A stretch of DNA of 64,000 bases from Meandrina meandrites (Eukaryota > Cnidaria > Anthozoa > Scleractinia > Meandrinidae): the NCBI GenBank assembly GCA_963693305.1, contig OY855904.1:32328242-32392241 (forward strand). The letters run 5' to 3'. Positions 18,868-30,409 of the stretch are shown piece by piece (position 1 is the stretch's first letter; each line of letters opens with the position of its first letter). The translations under genes were made by a program, and so were the position numbers. The notes under the pieces are model-generated. The model was given only the letters and a program-made list of their open reading frames with translations. It did no database searches and was not told where the DNA came from.

Positions 18868-19797
18868 TCAAGCCAAATGGATGCTAATGAATAATTTCTT
18901 CACTGAGCTTTTCACAATGGCACGAATCTCGCGATATCGCCAGCAGTAAACAAGGGGATTTAAAGACGAGTTTAGGAATACCAAATAAGCTGAGAAATAG
19001 TATGCTATCAAAGAGGCTAACCGCAAATGATCAAGTACAAACGGGATTCCTACAACTAGACTTGGAAGATAACAAGCCAGGGAGACAATGTACACGTACA
19101 AAGCATTCAAGGCTGACTTCTTTACTCTTGCAGCCTCCACTGATCCGTCATTTTGGACCTGCGTTTGGCATTGAATCTGATTCTGATGATATCGCACCAC
19201 TTTGTAAATGGCAGTATATGCCACAGATATTAGCAGTAGCCCAGCAGCTTGAACAACTACCACTACCAAGTCATTGTGGCTTGGAAGGGACAATAATGCT
19301 AAGGTAGCAAGTCCACTAGCCAACCACAAAATCACCAAACCAATAGCAACACGTTTCTCTGTTACAAGCTCTTGATATCTTAGATGCAAAAACATGGCTA
19401 GAAGTCTGTCCACAGCGATGGCGGCAACGGTGAAAAACGATGCTCCTAGAAAGAAATATGTACAGAACATTACCACTGTAACAGATGGACAGAGATCAGC
19501 AAACACAAAGTTCTCATTCCCTGCGATATGCGATATCACTGCAAGAATAACTGCAAATGCTGGTTGAACAAAAGCTCCAGTTGCAAGGTCAGAGAAAGCA
19601 AGACTTAAGAACAAGGTTCGTAACGTAGCCGGTATGGACGATGCTCTCCACATGGCGTGTATGACAAGGACATTTCCAACAGTCGCCAAAACTGAAGACA
19701 GCAAGTGTAGCACACAAATGCATAGAATTAATTCTGGTTGAAGCTGAACCATTACAGGCAGTTCCTCTAATTTATCCTTGCAAAACGAAGAGAACAT
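18868..19797 (-). CDS. Intronless class A GPCR 2 (subfamily A)
   Basis: 309 residues from the ATG at 19797. Cys6 is in the N-terminus and GN 41-42 in TM1. TM2 has SLAFSDLATG (Asp70), Cys103 opens TM3, and DRL 130-132 ends it. ECL2 is LPSHND without Cys. ICL3 contains VEAARVKKSALN. TM6 has CYLP and TM7 has NPLVY 280-284 followed by CWRYREIR. The C-terminal tail is about 25 residues. It is transcribed away from GPCR 1. It is a class A receptor at the plasma membrane; the ligand cannot be read from sequence. A DRL in place of DRY is shared with most of the cluster. Overlapping open frames on the + strand are shadows. Confidence 0.96.
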   Translation of the reverse strand: MFSSFCKDKLEELPVMVQLQPELILCICVLHLLSSVLATVGNVLVIHAMWRASSIPATLRTLFLSLAFSDLATGAFVQPAFAVILAVISHIAGNENFVFADLCPSVTVVMFCTYFFLGASFFTVAAIAVDRLLAMFLHLRYQELVTEKRVAIGLVILWLASGLATLALLSLPSHNDLVVVVVQAAGLLLISVAYTAIYKVVRYHQNQIQCQTQVQNDGSVEAARVKKSALNALYVYIVSLACYLPSLVVGIPFVLDHLRLASLIAYYFSAYLVFLNSSLNPLVYCWRYREIRAIVKSSVKKLFISIHLA

Positions 19798-22035
19798 GTT
19801 TTCTCAAGTTAAGTTCAATCAGTGATTGCCTTTGGTTAACACTAAACATCAGGGCTTTTAGTGCTGACTGCGTCTTGTAGTGTTTACTTTATCAAACCTA
19901 GCTGTTGTTAAAGGGAAACAAACAGTCAATCATACTATCACAGACAAACGGTGATTTTATCTTTGTTTACATAATGGAGGAATAATATTTAAAAGAGGAG
20001 CTCAATCATTGGCCATTTGAAAGTTTGATTTTAAGGGTGGAAGAGCTTTGACGAGGTTTTGCGAAAATCGGAAGAATTAAATGTCACAACGTGCAGCTGT
20101 TCGATGCCATTTAGGAACTGGAAAATATAAAACTGTAAATGGCTAAATCGTGTGTTTTACGTTCCAATCTACTTTAAATTGATTAAATATCAGCATATAA
20201 GTATTACCTACTATAGAGTATACTGGTGAAAAATGACTGATTTTTTTTCAGAAGGCCGTTTGCCATTTGAAAAATAAAACCGATAGTCCTATTCGATAAC
20301 GTCCTACGTCAGTATTATGGCCTTAATTAGCTCCTACCTTTCGCCTGCATTTCCTTCTTTGCACAGTAAGCCGACCTCTTCGCAGTTCATTCGCAATGGA
20401 GCCATTTAGTTGTCCATACTGATTTTTTTTTGCATTGAGTATGTAACACATATGTACCCCTGTTTTATGACGTTCACACCATACAATGGATGGCTTTGAA
20501 AAAGGTTAGTTGTTTCACCGCTTCATTTCAGCGTGTATGTTTATTATCATGAAAAAATTAGCCGTTGTTGTTTTTATATTTGTATCTATCCAAAATATAA
20601 CAAATCTCATATTGTCGGGTGTTTCTTCGTCGCCTTTTTGATTTTTGGTTTTCTTTTTATTTCCCGTCCTTTTCCTTGTATATTGAGCACAGTATATCTT
20701 GCCTGAGTCAGTGTAAATAAAACGAACGAACTTTTCGGACAGTAATACAAAATATTCACTTCTTTTTATAAAATATCCGATGACTTTAATGAGATGCAAT
20801 TTATTTAAACAGTCGTCTTTTTTATGCGTATCGCGTATCGCGTTTGCAGTAAACGTTTTTCAGCCGCACCATCGAGCTAGCCGCAACAGAATGCCAACAC
20901 GCGACACATCTTTGTCTGCTTTGGTAGGAGCGAGGAATCAAAATTGTCTAATTAATTTTATCATTTGACTGATTTTTTTCTTTCTTTTCATTAAGCAAAA
21001 GCCGACCACGTGATCTACAAATGACTAACTACACATTCCCATCCCCAGAAGCCGCGATCCTTGCTCTGCGCCATGGATCGAGACCTCTGGCCGCCTCCAA
21101 CATCGGAAGTGTGCGATTCACGGGCTCATTGTCAAATCTGATTAGCTGAAAAATACAGAAGGAGCACTCTGCGCATGCTCAGAAGTTGGGACTGACCAGG
21201 TCTCAGTCCCTGGCGCAGACAAGAATGATCGCAGCTTCTTGGGACGACAATGCTGCCTAAAAATAGTGGTCTTCTTGCTCGATTCTTGCGCATTACCGTC
21301 TCACAGAGACTGTTGCGAATGAAATTCTATACTCACCCTTAGTTGTGACCACTTCTATAAAAAATGGCAATGCGTTTTCCAGAGATTATTGATTAAATTT
21401 GCAAGTGTCTAGCTGTTCAATTATAATTATAAGTTATCTGCTCGCGACTGACAAACCACGATACTTAACTTTGCAACTGAATGTTCGTTTCTTTTTCTAC
21501 AAATATCTATTAAAACACGGAACACTTGCAGGAATCGAATTATATTACCGTACATGGCACCGTACGTAACAAGTTGGGATTACATCACAGATGTAAACCT
21601 TAAATAAATTTCTATTTGATGAATCCATGAATTTTCCGCTGCTTCTCTTAGTCGTCATAAAAAGGCCTCTATCGGCCCAGAATATATTTAGAGAAAAAAG
21701 TGTATGAAGTCTTCACACCTCAAACACAGATATACACCTTACTTCTGGTAAAATTTCCCGCATTCATTTCCCTTTCAATAACATTTTGCATACAAAAGAT
21801 CATCATAAAAACAATAATCCATATTTTAAGGGAGAAAAAAAATGGAATAATTTTTGCCATTGAAGGTATACGATAACCTTAACTTCCGATTAAAAATATT
21901 TATACTTCTTCATTAAGTATGCATCATATAACTACATATTCTTACATTTTCGTTAAAAACGTTTTTACGTATAAATTACGTTGCACAGTAAATTTGTCGG
22001 TTTCTTCCAGTTATGACTGTTGTTTATAGAATCCA
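19798..22035. other. Intergenic region
   Basis: AT-rich spacer between two receptors on the same strand. It contains the inverted repeat at 21043-21243. Nothing else is recognisable. Confidence 0.5.
21043..21243. mobile_element. 201-bp inverted-repeat element
   Basis: CCCCAGAAGCCGCGATCC at the left pairs with GATCGCAGCTTCTTGGG at the right. The pairing extends imperfectly for about 50 nt through CTCTGCGCCA / TGGCGCAGA and GAGACCT / GGTCTCA. The locally high GC content fits an inserted MITE. Target duplication not determined. Confidence 0.6.
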
Positions 22036-23091
22036 TCAGATAAAATTGCAGCATTGGTTGGCATGATATGGTCCCTTGACCACCAATTCATGCTCATGAA
22101 AGCTTGTTCTCCGTTCTTGATAGGTGATCATGTTCATCGTTCTCAAGTTGACCACTTCGTTTTCAACTTTCACTCGAAATATTTTCGCCAATGTTTTTTT
22201 CATAATTTCACGAATCTCTCGATACCTCCAACAATAAACGAAAAGATTTACAGAGAAGTTGAGATAAATTAGAAAGATTGTGATGTAAAAAGCTGTTATT
22301 AATGACAAACGAAAATCCGAAACTACCAGCAAAATCCCACAAAATATATTTGGTATATAGCAGATTAAGAACACTGTATACACAACAAACGCGTTATACG
22401 CTGATCTCTTAACTCGCACCACTTTCAGTCTCTTCAAATCATTATTAACCTGACAATGGCTATGTATTTTGTTTTGGTGATATCTCGCTACTTTGAAAAC
22501 CCGATAGTATGCGACGCTGGTAACAAGAATGCCCAGGACTTCTAGAACCACAGCTACGATGTCGTTGTAGTTTGGAAGGACAATATAAACTGATGTAACA
22601 AGGCCACTGGTTAACCACAAGAGAGCCAAGCAGACCACGACACGTTTCGTTGTAACAAATTCGTTATAACGTAGATGGAGAGAAACAGCGAGGAGTCTGT
22701 CGACGGCAATGGCTACCATAGACCAAAATGATGTCCCTGCGAAAAAGTAACCAAAGGACAAGTACATTGTTACGAAAGTCGGACAAAGGAAGGCAATGTC
22801 GTAGTTTCCACTCGCAACCTTATCCAGTATAACTGCGATGATGGCACCGTTCATTGGTTGAACAAATAATCCCACAACGAGATCAGAGAAGGCAAGACTC
22901 ATAAACATCGCCTTTAAAGTTGAGGACATCATTGTCGCTTTCCATACTGCCCGAATGACCAGAAGATTTCCAAGAATAGCCACAATGCAAAATACAAAGT
23001 TCAATACACAAAGAGACAACAGAAAACGATTTTGAAATTCAGCTAGTTTGACAAGTTCTTCCAAACGTTTGTTACAAATTTCGATCGACAT
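22036..23091 (-). CDS. Intronless class A GPCR 3 (subfamily B)
   Basis: 351 residues. A GTG lies upstream in frame, but the ATG at 23091 gives MSIEIC with Cys6, matching the paralogs at 40287 and 47634. GN 41-42, SLAFSDLVVG with Asp70, FLCPTF before TM3, VDRLLAVSLHLRY, ECL2 LPNYND with no Cys, and CYIP in TM6. TM7 reads NLFVY 282-286, so the proline of NPxxY is absent; CWRYREIR follows. The tail of about 65 residues is the longest in the cluster and has NEVVNLR plus a CC pair near the end. It is the only subfamily B gene on the minus strand, sitting among subfamily A genes. Confidence 0.95.
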   Translation of the reverse strand: MSIEICNKRLEELVKLAEFQNRFLLSLCVLNFVFCIVAILGNLLVIRAVWKATMMSSTLKAMFMSLAFSDLVVGLFVQPMNGAIIAVILDKVASGNYDIAFLCPTFVTMYLSFGYFFAGTSFWSMVAIAVDRLLAVSLHLRYNEFVTTKRVVVCLALLWLTSGLVTSVYIVLPNYNDIVAVVLEVLGILVTSVAYYRVFKVARYHQNKIHSHCQVNNDLKRLKVVRVKRSAYNAFVVYTVFLICYIPNIFCGILLVVSDFRLSLITAFYITIFLIYLNFSVNLFVYCWRYREIREIMKKTLAKIFRVKVENEVVNLRTMNMITYQERRTSFHEHELVVKGPYHANQCCNFI

Positions 23092-25100
23092 GTCTCCACA
23101 GCTCAACGCCGGCCCCACAAAAAAGGTCTGTGTGGCAAATACAACTGTTAAAAAAGTGTATTTCCACGATTATTTACCGTCTCTGTCATTGGATCGAGAT
23201 CAGCGTTCATAAATTATTCAATGTAGAGATCTGTTTGTTTAAATGAATACCGTTCACAGTATCTTTTTTTATGGAAAACTAATTATGTTAAATGAAATCA
23301 CCCTTATTTTCATAACGAAGTAATCGCTTTCAACATCACCAATCACAGGGTACCTCTTTTCACCAAATTATTGAGATTGCGAAATAATAAAGTAAAACCC
23401 ATTAAATGTATGCAGGATTTTTAGCAGAGGAAGTAAGAAAATACAAGCAAACAACCGCTCGATTTCGGTACTCAATTTCGCCGTATGCCGCTAAGCGTTT
23501 GTTCCTCTGGTTCACCGTGACCACGCGAAATGGGCCAAAAACAACTTAATCCAACAAGGAAATAATGTATCTCCTAAAACAGTAAGTGGTTCTACGGGAA
23601 ACGAATATTCAAAAGAAGCGATAATCAAATTTAAAGAGAACATGTGTGCACCTGTTTTTACAACCTGTTTGTGCAGAGGCGATTCATTAAATAATTAAAA
23701 TCTAAAATGAAAAGACAAATTGTAGTCCTCTTAGAAAGATCGATGTTTAGCTGGAGTTAAGAGTTTGGATAGCTGCCCCTTTTCTTCAAGGGAACAAATA
23801 GTCTTTCTGCCAAATGAAGGATTTACATTCACCAGTTGTGAACTATGTAAGCCAAATAAACACTGATCTTTTCTTAGCAAGACTTTAGCCGATTCATTTA
23901 TTTGAGGAAAAAAGTTGGACATAGCTGCAGACATCATGCATAAGATTCAAAATTGCCGTGGGGGGATTTGTAAGTGCAAAATAAAAAATACTCCGTTCAA
24001 CTCTACGAATATTACTTTTTTCTTAAAACATTTTCTTTGTTTTTGCCTTCTTTCTTATCTTTTCATTTACATGACTTAAATTGTGGTATTTTTTTAAATA
24101 AAATCGTCGCATTTTCGCACAATATTTACTTCCAGGTGCGAAATTAATATCTGGCCGCTGAATATCAACTTACACACTTTGGAACACGTCTCAAAGAAAG
24201 GAAATAAGTAGCGGTGCAGGCCAGAGATATTTCCTGTTTGTAACCACCAATCAAAAGCCAATGTATAGAATCACTGAGAAATGAAGCTCGTGTTTTTCTT
24301 AGAAAAAAGGAACCTTATTTCAAAACTAGTACGTAAGCGACGATAATCTTAACTGCTATCAATTATCGTTTTGTTTTGTGATTAAATACTCGGTCAGCTT
24401 TTGGGAAGTGTGACACGAGAACTCGTAAAAACGGCTCGATTTGAATAACACTTTGAAAAGGATGAAACAGCAATGACAGCCTTACAAATTGGCATGAATA
24501 CAAAGCCATTTGTCGTTCTGCATCTCACAAAAATTACACCACTGCATGCAAGCATCAGAAAATGTTCAATGAAGTGCTTAACCTCTCATCTTTTTCCATA
24601 TAATTATTTTCTACAATTTAAACTTGTCGACCATCGCTAATCACTAATAAGAAGCATTTTATTGATTGTTTTTTGGTTCCACTTGTTCCAATCTTGGTAT
24701 CGTTGGCCATGGTTTGCTTCTTATTTCAACATTTAAGAAAAAAATGCTTTAAAATGGTTTTAATTATTCTCATCGAAGTTGGAAACATAGGCAGTGTGTA
24801 CTAGAATAAAAACTTTAATGCCCTTTGCTTTATTCGGTTCTTACAGGGCAATCATCGTTCTTGTTCTTTTGTGCAAGCTTATTGGCGCTGTAGCAGTAAA
24901 AGAGGTGCTACTATCATCAAATTTTTACACGCCATAGCTGAAGTACTAACTTAATTAACCGACCAACAGAAACGATGGTCAAAATAATAGTTGCAATTCG
25001 CTGTTATATTCAGCAGCATTGCTACAAAGACCAAGAACAACGGTTGAAAAATCTCGCGATCATCGCAAGGCTAGGTCAGAGAAACCAAGAATAAGGAACA
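23092..25100. other. Intergenic region, no gene recognised
   Basis: AT-rich spacer upstream of GPCR 3. Short ORFs (for example near 23731-23937) have no recognisable motif. I see no clear repeats. Confidence 0.45.
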
Positions 25101-25119
25101 GCTTAAATTAGCGCGAGTA

Positions 25120-25640
25120 CTGCTCAAAGTTGACGTTTTTATTGACTCTTGCGGCCTCCATTACTCCATCTTATCGAATCATTTGAACCGCTGTGCCCAA
25201 CTCTGAATCTGAATATGATCATGTCGCACAGAAGCTTTAACAACTACCAAGCTGCTCTAATGAACAGCCCAACGGCTTAGAAAACTATCGCTACAAGATC
25301 ATTGTGAGTTGAAAGTGACATAAACGAGAAGGCAGTGAGTGCACACTAGGCATAAAATCAACAAGCCAAAACCAAGTTGAACTCGTTGTTCCCAGATGCG
25401 GAAACACTTCAAGATGTATGTCCAGAGAGATGCCACCCATCTGCTACTGTAGCAGATAGACAATGCAGAATCTCTATCAGCCGTTGACCAAAAGCTTTAA
25501 TCGCAAGTTCAGAAGAAGAGGGTTTGGACCAGACGACCTTGTACGTGGGGCAAATGGCAAAGAGACTTCCAAGAGCTGTCATGCCATGGAAGAACAAAGG
25601 AAGTTTTTCTCACAAATACATAAAATGACGCTGACAGAAA
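25120..25640 (-). pseudogene. Decayed GPCR relic
   Basis: Segments in the order and orientation of a minus-strand receptor are recognisable against GPCR 2 and GPCR 5. About 25130-25165 matches the ICL3 KKSALN/AAR region (ACTCTTGCGGCCTCCATTAC). About 25200-25230 matches the RYHQNQ region. About 25297-25325 matches the ECL2 SHND region. About 25390-25430 matches the DRLLA region. About 25475-25515 matches TM2 (GTTGACCAAAAGCTTTAATCGCAAG). About 25565-25625 matches TM1. Indels and stops interrupt every frame. A TM2-like fragment also lies out of order near 25070-25095, so some rearrangement occurred. A tenth receptor locus is the simplest reading. Confidence 0.65.
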
Positions 25641-25981
25641 CTGAATCAACACAGTCAATTTAGTTCTCTAATCCATTCCTGTTAAAATGTTTAAAACTGT
25701 GATTATATTTGTGTTTGAAAAACGCCCGGAGCTATTCAATACTAAATTCTTCAGAATGGTTCTTCTAGAAGATTCATGTGCCACCTCTCCTCCTGTCGTT
25801 GGCCGGTGTTGCTACCTCCCATCAATATGTTGTTAATGGCAACCAAACTAGTATCCACTGGAAACTGCACCTTTATCTTCTGTGTGCAGCCCGCAGATTG
25901 ACGGGAAGGCTGGTTTCTCTTACTTTCAGTTTCTCAGTATCTAAAATGATCTGGGGTGTTGCCATCGTTAGGCATGCTTAA

Positions 25982-26388
25982 CCCTTTCACTCGCAAACGC
26001 GCGCATTTAGGCGCTATTTGGAGGCGAGGTCACTGAACCACTTGTGACGTCATCAATTCGCACTTCAGTGGATTTTTGTGATAAACAGCTGATAGAGCTA
26101 GGATTGACCTTTCTACAGAGCTGTTCATGTTGAATATCGATTGCGTTCTGACAGAGCTAATCAAAGAAAAACGCGATCCGTTTTGGGTGCAAAATCGTCA
26201 AATTTTGGCTTATGCCCATGCACCAAAGTGAAATATTGTGCATTTTCACTTGGAATCTCTGTCAAAATGTTACTACATTGTGGAAAAGTGCTTTTCTAGC
26301 AAAGTTTTGGGAAATTCAGGATCTTAACACCAAAAATTCAGTTTAACTGTTGAAAAACGCGTTTATTCGCGAAAGTTCTCACAAAGGG
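25982..26388. mobile_element. piggyBac-type MITE, 407 bp
   Basis: Flanked on both sides by TTAA (25978-25981 and 26389-26392), with termini CCCTTTCACTC and the complement of ACAAAGGG. A TTAA target and CCC(T) ends are the signature of piggyBac transposons. The ends are followed by CG-rich motifs (GCAAACGCGCG / CGCGAAAG) that pair imperfectly. There is no coding capacity. Confidence 0.75.
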
Positions 26389-26980
26389 TTAATGGTTAAC
26401 TGGCACGTGCTATATTAGCCTCCGTTTGCCAAAAAGTGTGTCCTTGTGGGCAGTTAGGTGCAGAAAAATCTTTGGCTAAGCCGGTCTATTACGCGTGAAG
26501 GAAAACTATCCCACTCTTTATCTCGTGCAAGAAAAAAATTTATCCGATGTAGATCTTTTTATCAACCATTTGTCCTACATACGAATTAACAATAAAACAA
26601 ATTTGCAAATCTAGAAAGTATGCGTTCGGAGCTGTGTCTCTAAAAATTAGATTTCAATTTATTTGGACAATATGTTCGCACCGTTGGGTGATTCCATTCA
26701 ACACAGGAATATCAAGCGTTAAAAGTTTTATGTTTTCTTTTATTGCTCTCCTTTATTCAATTATATATTTTACATTTTAAACAGGTATGAAAAAAAGGAA
26801 ACAGAGGTATTAATTACATCATCCATAGAAGCGAAACTTTTAATAAACGGAAGAAAGTAAAACTTAGTCAGCGTAGAGAATAAATTTTGCGAGAGTGCCA
26901 CAAGCAACAGAACTTGTATTGTTTCTTAAATTGTTTGTAGTACAATTGAAAAAGGTTGCTAATATAACAGTTATGCAGTC

Positions 26981-27916
26981 TTATTGTGGCATTTGGTTGT
27001 TGATAAATATTTTCTTCACTGTGTTTTTCACGATATCACGGACCTCTCGATATCGCCAGCAGTAAACAAGTGGATTTAAAGAGGAATTAAATAAAATAAA
27101 AACGGCAGAGGCATTGTATGCTACTAAAGTGGGTAATCGCGAATTATTGATTTCTAGCAGTATACCAGCAATTAAATTTGGCGTAAAACAAACAAGGGAA
27201 ATTATATAGACGTAGAAAGCGTTCAATGCAGACTTTTTAACTCTAGCAGTATGCATTACCTGACCGTTTTGAATCTGATTTTGGCCATGTATTTGATTTT
27301 GATGATAACGTACGACCTTGTAAATGCGTAGATATGCTATAGTGATGAGACCTAATCCAACTGTCTCAAAAATGACAGGTACGGTGTCATTGTTACCTGG
27401 GAGTTCCATAAATGCAAATGTGAAGAGAGCATTAAAAATCCATAATGCCACCAAACCAAAACCGATGCGCCTCTCTGTTACAAGTTCCTGATACCTCAGG
27501 TGAATAGACACGGCAAGAAGTCTGTCCACCGCGATGGCGGCAATCGTGGAAAACGAAACTCCTACCAGGAAAAATGTAGGGGCCATGACAACTGTTACAA
27601 CATATGGGCAGAAACGATCGAAGTCAAAGTTTCCATTCGCTTCCATATTCAGTATAACTCCTAAAATAACAGCTAACATTGGGTGGCTTATCAATCCAAC
27701 TGCAAGGTCACAGAAAGCGAGACTCAGGAACATTTGCTTCAAAGTTGCTGTAATCGACGAGGCTTTCCACATCGCGTGAATAACGAGGAGATTTCCAAAG
27801 GTTGCTACAAAGAAGAATAGCCCGTTAAGCACACAAATACACAACATTATGGCTGGCTGAGCCTGAATGACAACGATCAATTCTTCCAGTTTCTTAGTGC
27901 AGAACCTAGCGACCAT
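26981..27916 (-). CDS. Intronless class A GPCR 4 (subfamily A)
   Basis: 311 residues from the ATG at 27916 (MVARFC; Cys6). An upstream TTG in frame is not needed. GN 41-42 in TM1, SLAFCDLAVG with Asp70 in TM2, RFCPYV before TM3, VDRLLAVSIHLRY, ECL2 LPGNND without Cys, ICL3 ending ARVKKSALN, CFTP in TM6, NPLVY 281-285 and CWRYREVR. The tail is about 26 residues and lysine-rich (VKNTVKKIF). It is the second intact subfamily A gene on the minus strand. The ligand is unknown. Confidence 0.96.
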   Translation of the reverse strand: MVARFCTKKLEELIVVIQAQPAIMLCICVLNGLFFFVATFGNLLVIHAMWKASSITATLKQMFLSLAFCDLAVGLISHPMLAVILGVILNMEANGNFDFDRFCPYVVTVVMAPTFFLVGVSFSTIAAIAVDRLLAVSIHLRYQELVTERRIGFGLVALWIFNALFTFAFMELPGNNDTVPVIFETVGLGLITIAYLRIYKVVRYHQNQIHGQNQIQNGQVMHTARVKKSALNAFYVYIISLVCFTPNLIAGILLEINNSRLPTLVAYNASAVFILFNSSLNPLVYCWRYREVRDIVKNTVKKIFINNQMPQ

Positions 27917-28720
27917 GTTTGGAATCAAACAGATGAGTTCGACGTGGGCTTTAGGCTGACAAAACTTTTACCATTTTGCGCAGTTAAGTTGGCAATCACC
28001 GGATAATAAATGAATGATCTTGCCTGTAGTGATATAATTAAAAGTTGAGGCTTAGTGGTACGCCAGTCCACAGAAAAGACAGCACAAACACGTTCAAATC
28101 AAACACGACCTTATTGGAAGGTTAAAAATTGTTTGTAGAGTTCTTTTATAAATTCAATCTGTAAATGAATAAAAGCCACAATAACCTAATATCAGCCATA
28201 CTAGCCACTTTTGGTGATCGGTATATAAACAATCAGATTTTTCTCATTGATTAGTTTTAATAAAATATATGAGTATTCAAAACACCGGTTACGAGGTTAT
28301 TCAAACGTAGACCCCACGGTCAGACCCGGTAAAGTTTAATTGCATTCATTTAATACGTCTCTTTAAAATCATGCACAGAGTGTTAAATTAAATCTTTGAT
28401 ACCGAAGTTTTTAGGAGTCATATGAAAGTTTTTGTATTCAACAATGTAGAAAACGTTTTGAGAAAATTATTTTTTGCTTCGAATCCCCTCGTTTCCAAAC
28501 TCTTGTAAGTCTTAAAAGACTGTCGACAATAATACATTGCAGATGGTGTGATGGTTTATGCTGAATGGCTGTTGTTTTTATTTATTTTTTTTTTTCAGAA
28601 TCTGTACATTATTTCTTTTATTCAAAGTTCTAATTAAAAACTATTAGTTCTAATTAAAAACTAAAAAAGAGCCAACAGAAGCTCAGGGTGGCCTACGTAA
28701 TGTTTAATAAATGAGCAGCA

Positions 28721-28779
28721 GTGTTTTATCAAGTTTAAAACACGATGCGCAGCCGAGTGTTTTAGACTTGATAAAACAC
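28721..28779. repeat. Hairpin with GCGCAGCCGA loop
   Basis: GTGTTTTATCAAGTTTAAAACAC (28721-28743) pairs with 28757-28779 with a few mismatches, around the loop GATGCGCAGCCGA. Weaker pairing extends outward to about 28705 and 28790. The loop is of the same type as in the intronic hairpin at 5789-5895, though the stems differ. Confidence 0.7.
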
Positions 28780-28987
28780 GAACTGCGAATTTATTGAACG
28801 GCCTCAAAATATTCTGATTTAGACCAACTCATTCCTGCACTAATGTTTAGATTTAGGGTTATTTTGTCCTAGAAATTTGGACGTAAAGTTTAGCCGTGCC
28901 TTTATCAGATATAAAGACACTCATTAAACATTGAGTTCTTTTGTATTTTCTTTATGAATTGTCATTGAGTCTTTGAAATATTGTTAA

Positions 28988-29744
28988 GGTGGCTCGACTG
29001 GATTTTTTAGGGGCAACACCGCTCAAGTTTGAGAACTAACCAGATCGTCATTAACATTGCCATCGAAAAACGATCACCACAGCTGAATTAGGTAAAGATG
29101 GAAATTTGTTATGACCAGTGTTATTTTGACATCGGAGTTGTCATAGTAACGTAATGACGTCATCACGTTTATCAATTTCGTTCATATTGCTCGGCACCAG
29201 GAGATTTTTTTCGGAAATCGCTTAAGGGAGCATGTACCTCCTATACCTGCCTCAATGTTGGCAAAGTTTGAATAAATTCTGTAAGAGCGTTATAGAAATT
29301 TTTGGGTATGAAGTTTTGAGGGTTATAAATACAGTAAAATCATGCTATGGAGATAATTGGGTAATATCTAAAGAACACGACGCGCTTTGGGAATGTAGTT
29401 TCATCTCATAGTAGTTCAAAACTTCATCCCAAAAATTTCGATAACGCTCTTACAGAATTTATTCAAACTTTGCCAACATTGAAGCAGGTATAGGAGATAC
29501 ATGCTCCCTTGATCGATTTCCGAAAAAATCTCCTGGTGCCGAGTAATACGAACGAAATCGATAAACGTGATGACGTCATTACGTTGCTATGACAACACCG
29601 ATGTCAAAATAACACTGGTCATAAAAAATTTCCATCTTTACCTAATTCAGCTGTGGTGATCGTTTTCGATGGCATTGTTAATGACAATCTGGCTAGTTTT
29701 CAAACTTGAGCGGTGTTGCCCCTAAAAAATCCAGTCGAGCCACC
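28988..29744. mobile_element. 757-bp foldback element flanked by TTAA
   Basis: The left end GGTGGCTCGACTGGATTTTT and the right end CCAGTCGAGCCACC are inverted copies. The two arms remain similar for more than 300 bp each, leaving a centre of only about 100 bp. TTAA flanks both sides (28984-28987, 29745-29748). The arms include TAATGACGTCATCACG / GTGATGACGTCATTACG. It has no ORF. TTAA targets suggest mobilisation by a piggyBac-like transposase, though the termini are not CCC. Confidence 0.85.
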
Positions 29745-30409
29745 TTAAATCTACATACGTCTCGGCAATGTGCTGTCGATGTGTGCCCCCCCCCCCCCCC
29801 CCCCTCACATCATCCAGGTGTGAATTTCCCTTCTCCCCTTAATCCCCATGAACCTGCTGTACATTGCTTACCAGTTACCTGATAGTTGTCAAATAAGATT
29901 ACCTTGTTAACACTATTCAACACTAGCATTCTTTCCACCATTTTATCCTTAGTTTAAGTGGCCTTACTTATTGAATTCACTGGTAGCATTTTAGCAAAAT
30001 CAATTCCCAAATAAATTCCCAGATTTTATCCTTGTAAGTCTTTTCATCGGTCATTGCCAATCGATAAATACGCTCGAGCATCTACGGAAACGATCAACCA
30101 TTTCCATAAGAATATATTTTCTGAATTCTCTTTCTAAACCAAGGTAATTATCATTGAATTCCAAATCTCATCCATATATTTTAAAATTTCACTGACCAGC
30201 TTTTCCGGGCGTTTTTCCTGGAGTAATGTTAATCTCGTTCTTTATTGTAACCCGGCCTATAAACTTACCAACATTAAACTCGATTAATAATTCCCCTAAC
30301 GCGGGTATTGTGCTAGTTAAATACCATCTTGACATTTAGATTAATATTGCCTCTTACATGTATAAAGTTGTATTAAGCTGAAATGTTATGTTATTGCCGT
30401 ACATGTAGA

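Larger units (their letters stand above)
27917..30409. other. Intergenic region rich in inverted repeats
   Basis: Holds the hairpin at 28721-28779, the 757-bp foldback element at 28988-29744 and a C homopolymer at about 29787-29804. The remainder is AT-rich without recognisable features. Confidence 0.55.

Noticed and set aside
25778..25981. Coding-like segment just left of the piggyBac MITE
   Set aside because: Frames on both strands are interrupted or lack motifs; it may be an old exon relic but cannot be identified.
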